7,554 nt of DNA from JBLMZW01 sp050259035 (lineage in GTDB: Bacteria; Bacillota; Syntrophomonadia; Syntrophomonadales; DTU052): positions 1 to 7,554 of the forward strand of contig JBLMZW010000244.1 of the NCBI GenBank assembly GCA_050259035.1, in the 5' to 3' direction. Positions within the stretch are counted from its first letter, which is position 1. Each line of letters starts with the position of its first letter. Both the position numbers and the translations under genes were made by a program. Below, in pieces: positions 1 through 5,709 of this stretch. The notes under the pieces are model-generated. The model was not told where the DNA came from and made no database searches. It was given only the letters and a program-made list of their open reading frames with translations.

Positions 1-2
1 AA

Positions 3-374
3 GCAGCTAATATATCGACAAATTCAACGAATGCCAATATGACTGAGAAAGCTTCAGAGTCAAACGGTATCATTGTTCCGATTTCTTCAGTCACGACATA
101 CGGAATATTAAAGGGGTTCCATAGTTCCATTGAAGTGGTTCTGGAAGGAGTACCGGATGGATATTGGGTCAAGTTGCCTCAGGTGAGGGCACTTAATGGT
201 GACTTGGTTTTAGGGGCACCACTACTCGAGGATTCTAATCGGAAAGTAGTATTTCCTATTGTGAAGGAAATGACAACAGATAAAAGCAATTTTGAATTTT
301 ATGGCGGAAGCTATTACTTTCCTAACGGAGTTCCTCAAAATGATTGGCGGGTTTCTACAGGCGGATATTTTTAA
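3..374 (+). CDS. Unrecognised protein, C-terminal part (gene enters from the left edge)
   Basis: The reading frame is open from the first bases of the window to the TAA at 372-374. An ATG at 39 would give 111 residues, but it has no Shine-Dalgarno sequence in front of it, and the codons before it read on as a Ser/Thr/Asn-rich stretch (AANISTNSTNAN). I therefore read this as the C-terminal 123 or so residues of a longer protein, with the low-complexity stretch as a linker. What follows looks like a small beta-rich domain, with alternating hydrophobics (IEVVLEGVPDGYWVKL) and many Gly, Tyr and Phe near the end (FYGGSYYFPNG). No catalytic motif, membrane segment or cysteine is visible, and I do not recognise the family. 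The frame being real is fairly safe; the function is unknown. Confidence 0.55.
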   Translation, partial: AANISTNSTNANMTEKASESNGIIVPISSVTTYGILKGFHSSIEVVLEGVPDGYWVKLPQVRALNGDLVLGAPLLEDSNRKVVFPIVKEMTTDKSNFEFYGGSYYFPNGVPQNDWRVSTGGYF

Positions 375-378
375 CACC

Positions 379-414
379 GAGGGGCCAGAGGGGCCAACAG
401 GGCTAACAGAGGGA
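379..414 (+). repeat. 9-bp imperfect tandem repeat (4 units) between two genes
   Basis: Two exact copies of GAGGGGCCA (379-387, 388-396) are followed in register by two diverged units, ACAGGGCTA and ACAGAGGGA. The tract lies in the 70-base gap between the stop at 374 and the GTG at 445. It is G-rich and ends just before GACGTTCC. No function is evident. A second 9-bp tandem tract lies in front of the gene at 1539. Confidence 0.6.
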
Positions 415-444
415 CGTTCCTGATAGGTAGGAAGTGTATGAACA

Positions 445-1419
445 GTGTTTGATCCGGAAAAATTGAAAAATATTATAGTAACCTTTATGCTAAATTTTCC
501 ATTGAATCTTAAAGACTGTTACGAGGCCAATGACGAAGGAGAACCATATTTAGTTGTTATTGATGGAAATACTGCTAAGCTCTATGTGAAAAGGCATTAT
601 CAATGTGCAAATACATTTAATGGAGCCGAACTTGCACCGTTTTCACGCATTGAACAAGACCGATATGGTCTGATGTCAAAGACGGAAATTCAAATGTGGT
701 TTGATCGGCAAACATTGGATTCAATAATTCTCGAACAATCTGAAATGTATTCACTTAACCAGAAAATATTTGAACTAACCATTGAATACCTTAATAATTT
801 CATTAATAAATATCGAAGGGTAACAAGACATTTTTGGATTCCATCTGTTAGAGAAAATGATATTATTTCATACCGATATATTCAATTGGATCAAAACGGT
901 GAAACTCAAACATCATCTGTAATATGTACGCAATCTACTCAGTTCAACGGCGGTGATCAATTTTGCTTATCTGATGAGCAAGAATTTGCATTAAGAAATC
1001 AACTAGCCAATAATACGGATGATTTGCAGGATGATCTGCGTTTATCTATTCATAATAATTTTGAACAAGGTCACTACAATTTTGCGATTATTCAATGCGC
1101 CATTCTTTTTGAAAACTGGGTTTATTCTCGCTTAAATGATAAATTGTCAAAAACTAAACTGAAGAAAATTGAGCAGAAAGATTCGTCTGGATGTATGAGT
1201 GGTATATTTGAAATTTGTACAAAAGGATTAAAAGATGTTCTAGGTTTGGATTTTGGTACAACTAATGAGTTCAATGATTTCCATACAAATGTTTTAAGAA
1301 TCAGAGATGAATTAGTACACGGAGAAATACTTGAACCGGTATCTCATGATCAGTGCCATAAGGCCATAGTTACCACATTGATCGCCCTGCAGTATTTAAG
1401 TGACCATTGGCCCAATTGA
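445..1419 (+). CDS. HEPN-like domain protein, possible RNase/defence or toxin-type protein
   Basis: This encodes 324 residues. The start is GTG: an in-frame TGA lies at 439-441, and the ATG at 438 belongs to another frame that stops after four codons. A weak purine-rich ribosome site (GGTAGGAAG) lies about ten bases upstream. Residues 1 to about 190 are not recognised. The last third (about 195-322) is helical. One helix carries NFEQGHYNFAIIQCAILFEN, the A-x-x-x-x-x-x-E style of a HEPN first helix, and a later helix holds R287-DELV-H292, the R-x4-6-H motif that forms the RNase site in many HEPN proteins. HEPN proteins occur in toxin-antitoxin, abortive-infection and RNA-processing systems; others with this fold are not nucleases. 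No signal peptide or membrane helix is seen, so it is probably cytosolic. The gene is visibly AT-rich and ends one base before an ssrA-like 3' end, which suggests transferred cargo. No antitoxin-like partner is seen beside it. Confidence 0.6.
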   Translation: MFDPEKLKNIIVTFMLNFPLNLKDCYEANDEGEPYLVVIDGNTAKLYVKRHYQCANTFNGAELAPFSRIEQDRYGLMSKTEIQMWFDRQTLDSIILEQSEMYSLNQKIFELTIEYLNNFINKYRRVTRHFWIPSVRENDIISYRYIQLDQNGETQTSSVICTQSTQFNGGDQFCLSDEQEFALRNQLANNTDDLQDDLRLSIHNNFEQGHYNFAIIQCAILFENWVYSRLNDKLSKTKLKKIEQKDSSGCMSGIFEICTKGLKDVLGLDFGTTNEFNDFHTNVLRIRDELVHGEILEPVSHDQCHKAIVTTLIALQYLSDHWPN

Positions 1420-1472
1420 TTTGGATACAACAACATTTCCCCCGCCTCCCACCAGGACCTACAACCCAGACC
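1420..1472 (+). repeat. Degenerate tmRNA (ssrA) 3'-end copy, candidate attachment-site remnant
   Basis: The order TTTGGAT, then ATTTCCCCCGCCTCC, then CACCAG follows the 3' end of a clostridial tmRNA: the UUUCGGA lead-in, the 3' half of the T arm, the acceptor strand and CCA, ending at 1454. The T loop TTCGA is lost. The bases after it (CAACCCAGACC, 1462-1472) recur almost unchanged after the clearer copy at 3361-3403 (CAACCCAGGCC). This makes the two sites imperfect direct repeats beyond the tmRNA part. No 5' half of a tmRNA is present. It begins right after the stop codon at 1417-1419. C-rich sequence could mimic part of this, so the call rests mainly on the repeat with 3361-3423. Confidence 0.45.
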
Positions 1473-1509
1473 ATGAAAGTCATATAACAATACAAAATTC
1501 ACAATTGAC

Positions 1510-1536
1510 GAATTAGAGGAATTAGAGGAATTAGAA
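1510..1536 (+). repeat. 9-bp tandem repeat supplying the ribosome binding site of the next gene
   Basis: Three in-register units read GAATTAGAG, GAATTAGAG, GAATTAGAA, ending two bases before the ATG at 1539. The unit boundaries create AGAGGA twice (1515-1520 and 1524-1529). The one nearer the start codon, about ten bases away, is the only plausible Shine-Dalgarno for this gene. The other genes here use GGGAGG or GGAGG, so this is a weaker and unusual site. Slippage in the tract could change how many such sites precede the start. Confidence 0.65.
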
Positions 1537-1538
1537 TT

Positions 1539-2129
1539 ATGAGACAGATGTTATTTAAAAACCGTTTGGAGTTTAGGGATTGGCTCACAAAGAATGCACT
1601 TTCCGATGTAGGGGTCTGGCTCATATTTGACAAAAAGGGCAAACTGGAAACATTAAAAGCAAACGAAGCACTTGAGGAAGCGTTATGCTTTGGATGGATT
1701 GACGGTCAAATGCAGAGCGTGGATGAAAACTCATATATCAAATACTTCAAACAGCGTAGCAAAACAAGTAAGTGGTCGGAAAAGAATAGAGACCTTGCTG
1801 AGAAGCTTGAATTGTCGGGACTGATGACCGACTTTGGCAGGGCAAAGATTGAAACTGCCAAACAAAACGGATATTGGAATCCTCCAAAACCTGAACCGCT
1901 TACCGACGAGCAACTGCAACAATTTGAAGATATGCTGAAATCCTATGAAAGCGCTTATACGAACTTCATAAAAATGCCGCGTTCGGCCCGAGGGGCATAC
2001 GCTGCTTCATACTTTCTCGGTGCAAAATCTGAGGAAGGAAAACAAAAAAGATTGAACACTATTATCGAACGTTTAAATTTGAATTTGAATCCAATGGAAA
2101 GCATGAAAAAGAAAACTGAAAATAGTTGA
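1539..2129 (+). CDS. YdeI/OmpD-associated family protein
   Basis: This encodes 196 residues, the usual size of the family annotated as YdeI or OmpD-associated (sometimes 'bacteriocin-protection'). The characteristic features are present in order: an N-terminal region with RLEFRDWL and GVWLIFDKKG; the block EALCFGWIDGQ (about 47-58); then the YIKYFKQRSKTSKWSEKNR stretch (about 67-85); and a C-terminal helical part with the PRSARGAYAASYFLGAKSEE block (about 146-166), followed by a Lys-rich tail. Its biochemical role is not established. It has no signal peptide or membrane segment and is probably cytosolic. It starts at an ATG behind a 9-bp tandem repeat that carries the ribosome site. The gene stands alone on the plus strand, with the terminator at 2262-2306 as its probable transcript end. 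It lies between two ssrA-like 3' ends and may be cargo of a small inserted segment. Confidence 0.8.
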   Translation: MRQMLFKNRLEFRDWLTKNALSDVGVWLIFDKKGKLETLKANEALEEALCFGWIDGQMQSVDENSYIKYFKQRSKTSKWSEKNRDLAEKLELSGLMTDFGRAKIETAKQNGYWNPPKPEPLTDEQLQQFEDMLKSYESAYTNFIKMPRSARGAYAASYFLGAKSEEGKQKRLNTIIERLNLNLNPMESMKKKTENS

Positions 2130-2423
2130 AATCTGAGGAGGAATTTTAGTAGAAATGTGTCCAATAGAGACGTTTCTTCTCTTGGCTTCCAATTAGATTG
2201 GAAATAGTTACGGTGCCCTGCCGCCATCTTTCTCGAGGGACAGCGGGGTCTTTGCCAAAATAACAGCGAGTACTACTCGATAACAAACCCGAAAGGGTCT
2301 TTTTTTATTTTTTTCTTTTCGAAAAGTTTTACTGGCGATTTTCAGGGATTGAATCGGAAAAGAATAATAATAATTAGTATATAGAGAATAAGATACATAA
2401 ACTCTAACCGGGAGGTATCAGAA
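2130..2423 (+). other. Intergenic region before the flavoprotein gene
   Basis: These 294 bases hold no convincing gene. A strong ribosome-like GAGGAGG at 2135-2141 precedes only a 13-codon frame (ATG 2155), which I do not call. A perfect hairpin, TTCCAAT-TAG-ATTGGAA, lies at 2187-2203. The terminator is at 2262-2306, followed by a T-rich stretch and the palindrome CTTTTCGAAAAG. From 2355 to 2400 the sequence is AT-rich and is the likely promoter zone for the next gene. TTGAAT at 2349-2354 could be a -35 box, but no good -10 box lies at the right distance. Confidence 0.5.
2262..2306 (+). terminator. Double-hairpin intrinsic terminator, copy 1
   Basis: AACAGCGAGT opens a small hairpin, CGAGT-act-ACTCG. 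It is followed by ACCC-GAAA-GGGT (2287-2298) with a GAAA tetraloop and then a C and a run of seven Ts, the normal shape of a rho-independent terminator. It most likely ends the 1539-2129 transcript. Almost the same 43-base sequence recurs at 5726-5768. Confidence 0.75.
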
Positions 2424-3308
2424 ATGAAACATGAGCGGTATGATTTGGCCATTCTGGGATGCGGGCCAGCAGGTTTGTCTGCTGCCATAAGCGCAACGAT
2501 CCGTAATAAGAGAGTAATTGTGATTGGCTCTGATATATGCAGTCCGCCATTATACAAAGCCCAGAAGATAAGTAATTACCTGGGAATACCGGAGACCAGC
2601 GGAGGTGAATTGCTGCAAAAGTTCATGGATCATGCGATCATGATGAATGTTGAAATAATCAATACCAAAGCGACAGTAATTACTGAAGCCGACGAAGGTT
2701 ATAATATCCTGGTGGGAGATGATCTTGTTTTAACCCGAGCGCTCATTATTGCTACTGGTATACCATACCGGGCGACTTTGCCGCAGGAGGATTTTTTCCT
2801 GGGCAGAGGATTGGGCTATTGTGCTACCTGTGACGGGCCGATTTATAGAAATAAAGATGTACTAATTATCGGCCACAGTAACGAAGCTGAAACCGAAGCC
2901 AAATTTATGGCTGAAATATGCAGTAAAGTTTACTATCTGCCCCTCTACCAAATGGCGATAGAGTTGGATCAAAAAATAGAGATTGTTGACGCCAAACCGA
3001 CAGCTATTGTAGGCACCGAGTATGTAGAAGGATTGGAGCTAAAGGATGGAAGGATTATCAAGGTAGAGGGTATATTTGTACTGGGAGGGGAAACTGCCCC
3101 CGATCGCTTGGTGCCAGGCTTAGAGATAAAAAACAATCATATTACGGTGAACCGGGATCAAGAAACCAATCTGCCTGGAGTATTTGCAGCCGGCGACTGT
3201 ACTGGACCTCCCTACCAGGTGGCCAAGTCAGTTGGTGAAGGACAGGTTGCTGGATTAAATGCCAGCAAATATTTAAGCAAGCAAGGGGATGTTCCAAGAG
3301 CCAACTGA
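2424..3308 (+). CDS. Thioredoxin-reductase-like flavoprotein lacking NADPH motifs (FFTR-like candidate)
   Basis: This encodes 294 residues, a little shorter than typical TrxB (about 310-320). The ATG has a strong GGGAGG eight bases upstream. The FAD-binding GCGPAGLSAA is at about 12-21, the ATG motif (IIATGIPYR) near 108-116, the redox-active pair C133-A-T-C136 in CATCDGP, and the C-terminal FAD contact GVFAAGDC near 252-259, followed by the usual QVAKSVGEGQVAG. The second Rossmann motif is altered: TrxB has GGGxxA, here it is G150-HSNE-A155. The HRRxxxR patch that grips the NADPH 2'-phosphate is missing; the equivalent stretch reads VYYLPLYQM. Loss of both is the mark of ferredoxin-dependent flavin thioredoxin reductases known from clostridia and of related deep-branching enzymes. 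The expected role is reduction of a thioredoxin by an electron donor other than NADPH. The donor is inferred, and no thioredoxin or ferredoxin gene lies in the window. Confidence 0.8.
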   Translation: MKHERYDLAILGCGPAGLSAAISATIRNKRVIVIGSDICSPPLYKAQKISNYLGIPETSGGELLQKFMDHAIMMNVEIINTKATVITEADEGYNILVGDDLVLTRALIIATGIPYRATLPQEDFFLGRGLGYCATCDGPIYRNKDVLIIGHSNEAETEAKFMAEICSKVYYLPLYQMAIELDQKIEIVDAKPTAIVGTEYVEGLELKDGRIIKVEGIFVLGGETAPDRLVPGLEIKNNHITVNRDQETNLPGVFAAGDCTGPPYQVAKSVGEGQVAGLNASKYLSKQGDVPRAN

Positions 3309-3360
3309 GGGATGTTCCTTTTGTTGGCTTCACGAACTGCAGAGGGAGTTGCTCGGCTGG

Positions 3361-3403
3361 TCTGTCTTTCGGATGGAGGTTCGATTCCCCCCCGCCTCCG
3401 CCA
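3361..3403 (+). pseudogene. ssrA: tmRNA (ssrA) 3'-end fragment, candidate attachment-site scar
   Basis: TCTTTCGGA leads into a T arm, GGAGG-TTCGATT-CCCCC (3375-3391), then the acceptor strand CGCCTCC, discriminator G and CCA ending at 3403. The UUUCGGA lead-in is shared with the E. coli and B. subtilis tmRNA 3' ends and separates this from a tRNA. The T stem has one A-C mismatch and there is one extra C before the acceptor strand, so it is degenerate. The rest of tmRNA is absent: the flavoprotein gene ends at 3308, too close for a complete gene of about 350 bases, and I found no tag frame or GGAGGCG 5' strand in the window. Elements that integrate into ssrA leave such 3' copies. Its flank CAACCCAGGCC matches the flank of the copy at 1420-1472. 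Confidence 0.65.
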
Positions 3404-3784
3404 GAAAATTAGCAACCCAGGCCGTCTATTTGTATTAATGAAAGAGGAAAAGACCAACAAAAACTAATTGAGTTCAAACCGCTGCTTATTCATGAATTTT
3501 CCAATAACGGAAAAACCATAAGATACGCAGCATATTTAAACCAGTTAACATGTTTTGCTGGATGGGATTAAACTACCTGCTGTTGTTTCGCAGGTTTTCA
3601 ACCCTTTCGGCATTTTCATCACCAATAAAATTTACCACAGAAAACACCTAACCCCCGCCATTTCTTGCGATTTGACGAGGGTTATTTGATAGTCTGAGGG
3701 GATGTACTCAGCCTCCCCATTGCATTAAATTATTTTTTCTCTTCGACCGCTTTCGAGTAATAGAACAGCCGGGAGGATACATAT

Positions 3785-3847
3785 TTGGACAAAGTGATGG
3801 AATATATTGAGTATGGTTCGGTGAAAGAAGATGGTATGAAGTACTAG
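3785..3847 (+). CDS. Possible 20-residue small ORF or head of a decayed gene
   Basis: GGGAGG at 3771-3776 lies eight bases before a TTG codon that opens MDKVMEYIEYGSVKEDGMKY and a TAG. This ribosome site is as good as those of the real genes here, which is the main support. The peptide is acidic and Tyr-rich and matches nothing I know. An overlapping frame runs on from 3811 to a TGA at 3916-3918 with protein-like content (VLVIAARADLIFSKAKRSEI). The short ORF may therefore be the start of a longer gene broken by a frameshift near 3820-3845. The TTG start and tiny length keep this tentative. Confidence 0.3.
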   Translation: MDKVMEYIEYGSVKEDGMKY

Positions 3848-4050
3848 TAATTGCAGCACGAGCTGACCTCATATTTTCAAAAGCAAAGCGGTCCGAGATA
3901 TGCCGGAAAATGAAGTGAGCTATGATGAGGGCATCATGCTTAGTAAAAAGATTTCCGGACAATGTAAATGAGCGGCCAAATAGGAATTTGGAAGGAAAAA
4001 ATGGCTCATAGATCATACTGTTCCCAAGTTACTGATGAATAGGAATATAT

Positions 4051-4079
4051 TTATCAAATAAAATTTAGTAAAATATTAT
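4051..4079 (+). promoter_or_regulatory. Probable sigma-A-type promoter of the zinc-ribbon/AIM24 operon
   Basis: TTATCA (4051-4056) and TATTAT (4074-4079) are separated by 17 bases and match TTGACA/TATAAT at four and five of six positions. The start point would be near 4086, leaving a short leader with GGGGGG (4097-4102) six bases before the ATG at 4109. The surrounding sequence is AT-rich, so chance matches are possible. Confidence 0.45.
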
Positions 4080-4108
4080 ATGAAGTCGATTATATAGGGG
4101 GGTTCATA

Positions 4109-4519
4109 ATGGCGTTTTTCAAGGATTTGAGCAAGAAGATCACCGAAGGAGTGCAGGACGCGAGCGAGAAAGCTTCCGAGCTGGTTGAAGTGCAGAAGCT
4201 AAACCTAGCTATCAACAAGGAAAAGAACGCGATTGACGATACCAAGCAGCAGATTGGGGATAAAATTTTTGCTATGTACCTGTCCGGCGAACCTCTTCCC
4301 GACGTGCTTTCCGCTGATTTGCAGACCATCACCACCCATCTTCAGGCTATAACCGGATTGGAAGCCAAAATCCGCGAAATCAAGGGTGAACCTCCGATTG
4401 CGGCGCCGCCTCAGCCCAATACCCCTGCCCCTGCGGCGGTCAAGTTCTGCCCCGAATGCGGCTCCAAGCTGGCAGAAGGCTCGGCGTTTTGCGGCGAATG
4501 CGGAACCAAGGCCCAATAA
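4109..4519 (+). CDS. Small protein with N-terminal coiled coil and C-terminal zinc ribbon
   Basis: This encodes 136 residues. Residues 1 to about 90 are charged and helical (KKITEGVQDASEKASELVEV, then a Lys/Glu/Asp-rich helix) and probably form a coiled coil. A Pro/Ala-rich linker (PPIAAPPQPNTPAPAA) leads to a classic zinc ribbon: C114-PE-C117 and C128-GE-C131, each followed by Gly. There is no signal peptide or membrane helix. Zinc-ribbon ends of this type usually serve protein contact or assembly rather than catalysis. The gene is first in an operon; the next starts 36 bases after its stop and encodes a protein with a zinc ribbon at the other end. That pairing suggests the two products work together, but no function is established. 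Start: an ATG after a run of six Gs. Confidence 0.8.
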   Translation: MAFFKDLSKKITEGVQDASEKASELVEVQKLNLAINKEKNAIDDTKQQIGDKIFAMYLSGEPLPDVLSADLQTITTHLQAITGLEAKIREIKGEPPIAAPPQPNTPAPAAVKFCPECGSKLAEGSAFCGECGTKAQ

Positions 4520-4555
4520 ATTATCTAAATCAGATCAGCGGGAGGTATTGACAAT

Positions 4556-5491
4556 ATGATCTGTATAGAATGCGGAAACGAGGCGGGCAGCGGCAAGTTC
4601 TGTGTCAATTGCGGAGCACCAACCGGCGCAACTGCAGCCCCTTTGTCGAGTGCTGCCCCGACCCCAACAACTCAGGCTAACAACGGCCACGGCATGCGCC
4701 GTGCGCATGAAGTCGAATTTAAGATATATGGAGAAGACCTGCAGTTTGTGGAAATCATGCTCGATCCCCAGGAGACCGTCGTGGCTGAAGCCGGGGGCAT
4801 GATGTATATGGACAGCGAGATCAGGATGGAGACCATCTTCGGCGATGGTTCCGGCAAAGCCGGCACCGATCTGAAGAGCAAACTGTTATCCGCCGGCAAG
4901 CGCATGCTGACCGGGGAAAGCCTGTTTATGACCACCTTCACCAACACAGCCACTACCAAGAAATGCGTGTCTTTTGCGGCTCCCTACCCGGGCCGGGTGG
5001 TGGATTTCGACCTGACCGACTATGGCGGGGTGCTGATTTGCCAGCGGGACGCCTTTCTCTGTGCCGCCAAAGGCATAGCGATCGGGATTGCCTTCCAGAA
5101 AAAAATCGGGGCCGGCCTGTTCGGCGGGGAAGGCTTCATCATGCAGAGGCTGGAGGGCGATGGCCTGGCATTCATGCATGCTGGTGGGACCATCATTAGA
5201 AAGGAACTAGCCCGGGGCGAGACCTTGAAGCTGGACACGGGTTGCCTGGTAGCCCTGACCAAGACCGTAAATTACGATATCCAATTTGCCAGCGACCTCA
5301 AGAGCGCTTTTTTTGGCGGTGAAGGCTTGGTTTTGGCCACGCTTACCGGCCCGGGCACGGTGTGGCTGCAATCACTACCATTTTCACGCCTGGCCGACCG
5401 CATCTATGCTGCCAGCCGAGGCGGGAAGAAGAAGGACGAGGGCAGCCTGTTAGGCAACATCGGCCTTGAAACCTTCCTGGGCGGCGATTAG
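4556..5491 (+). CDS. AIM24/TIGR00266-family protein with N-terminal zinc ribbon
   Basis: This encodes 311 residues. A zinc ribbon opens the protein (C3-IE-C6, C16-VN-C19), then an Ala/Pro/Thr-rich linker to about residue 45. The rest is an AIM24-family (TIGR00266, formerly DUF124) domain, a beta-rich fold. Its hallmarks are EAGGMMYMDSEI near 79-90, the turn GESLFMTTFTN, FLCAAKGIAIGI, GGEGFIMQRLEGDGLAFMHA with Gly-rich turns, LDTGCLVALT, and FFGGEGLVLATLTGPGTVWLQSLP near the end. Yeast Aim24 is a mitochondrial protein tied to MICOS; the bacterial role is unknown, and no catalytic residues are recognised. There is no signal peptide, so it is cytosolic or peripheral. The ATG has GGGAGG ten bases upstream. 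It is second in the operon, with no terminator visible after it. It is clearly more GC-rich than the genes to the left. Confidence 0.88.
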   Translation: MICIECGNEAGSGKFCVNCGAPTGATAAPLSSAAPTPTTQANNGHGMRRAHEVEFKIYGEDLQFVEIMLDPQETVVAEAGGMMYMDSEIRMETIFGDGSGKAGTDLKSKLLSAGKRMLTGESLFMTTFTNTATTKKCVSFAAPYPGRVVDFDLTDYGGVLICQRDAFLCAAKGIAIGIAFQKKIGAGLFGGEGFIMQRLEGDGLAFMHAGGTIIRKELARGETLKLDTGCLVALTKTVNYDIQFASDLKSAFFGGEGLVLATLTGPGTVWLQSLPFSRLADRIYAASRGGKKKDEGSLLGNIGLETFLGGD

Positions 5492-5539
5492 GTTGAAAGT
5501 ACACTAGGCGCGGAGACGGTTCTTTTGCCTTGATTTTGA

Positions 5540-5624
5540 GCGGCGGTATTTGGTGGCAACTATTTTTACCCTGCTGGTGCTACCCGTTATTTATGCTGTC
5601 TGGTATATAGCGGAGAATGTTTGA
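5540..5624 (+). pseudogene. C-terminal remnant of an RND-family efflux transporter, frameshifted
   Basis: From 5550 to the TGA at 5622-5624 the sequence reads LVATIFTLLVLPVIYAVWY, then IAENV. This is the last membrane helix and short cytoplasmic tail typical of AcrB/HAE1-type RND permeases (usual pattern: GGLLVATxFTLLVLPVLYAL). The Gly-Gly that should come just before it sits in a different frame: 5540-5557 reads AAVFGG. The two frames meet at GGTGG, which fits a small deletion by slippage between short repeats. The rest of a protein of about 1,000 residues is absent, and a stop (TGA 5537-5539) precedes the first frame. It is too short for database-grade certainty, but the motif is characteristic. 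Confidence 0.6.
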
Positions 5625-5709
5625 TGAAATAGGGGGTTCCATCCGGACCCACGAAGGGAGGGAAGCTGGTTACTTCTTTCTTTCGACTGTGGATTTAACA
5701 CGGTACGGA

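Larger units (their letters stand above)
3404..4108. other. Long non-coding stretch with hairpins and possible gene debris
   Basis: These 705 bases contain no gene I can support apart from the 20-codon frame at 3785. Visible structures are a hairpin ACCTGC/GCAGGT with TTTT after it (3575-3598, terminator-like), TAACCC/GGGTTA (3649-3684) and CTGAG/CTCAG. From 3785 to about 4010, plus-strand frames look protein-like in short runs but are broken by stops and would need frame changes, which suggests a decayed gene. The opposite strand is open across 3708-4016, but that frame has no ribosome site and no recognisable content. The last 60 bases hold the promoter of the next operon. Confidence 0.5.

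Noticed and set aside
1731..2227. Minus-strand frames opposite and beyond the YdeI-type gene
   Set aside because: They mirror the coding strand of a recognisable gene and carry no motif or start signal of their own.
3314..3403. Complete tRNA-Ser gene ending at 3403
   Set aside because: The 3' end GCCTCCGCCA would suit a tRNA-Ser, but no GGAGGCG-type 5' strand, D arm or anticodon arm folds in the preceding 90 bases, and the TTTCGGA lead-in is tmRNA-like.
3708..4016. 102-codon minus-strand frame in the empty region
   Set aside because: It has no ribosome site and a Phe/His/Ser/Pro-rich content typical of an antisense shadow, and a small plus-strand frame with a good ribosome site lies within it.
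4205..5262. Several open frames antisense to, or out of frame with, the zinc-ribbon/AIM24 operon
   Set aside because: They overlap well-supported genes, have no ribosome sites, and arise from the high GC content and third-position bias of those genes.
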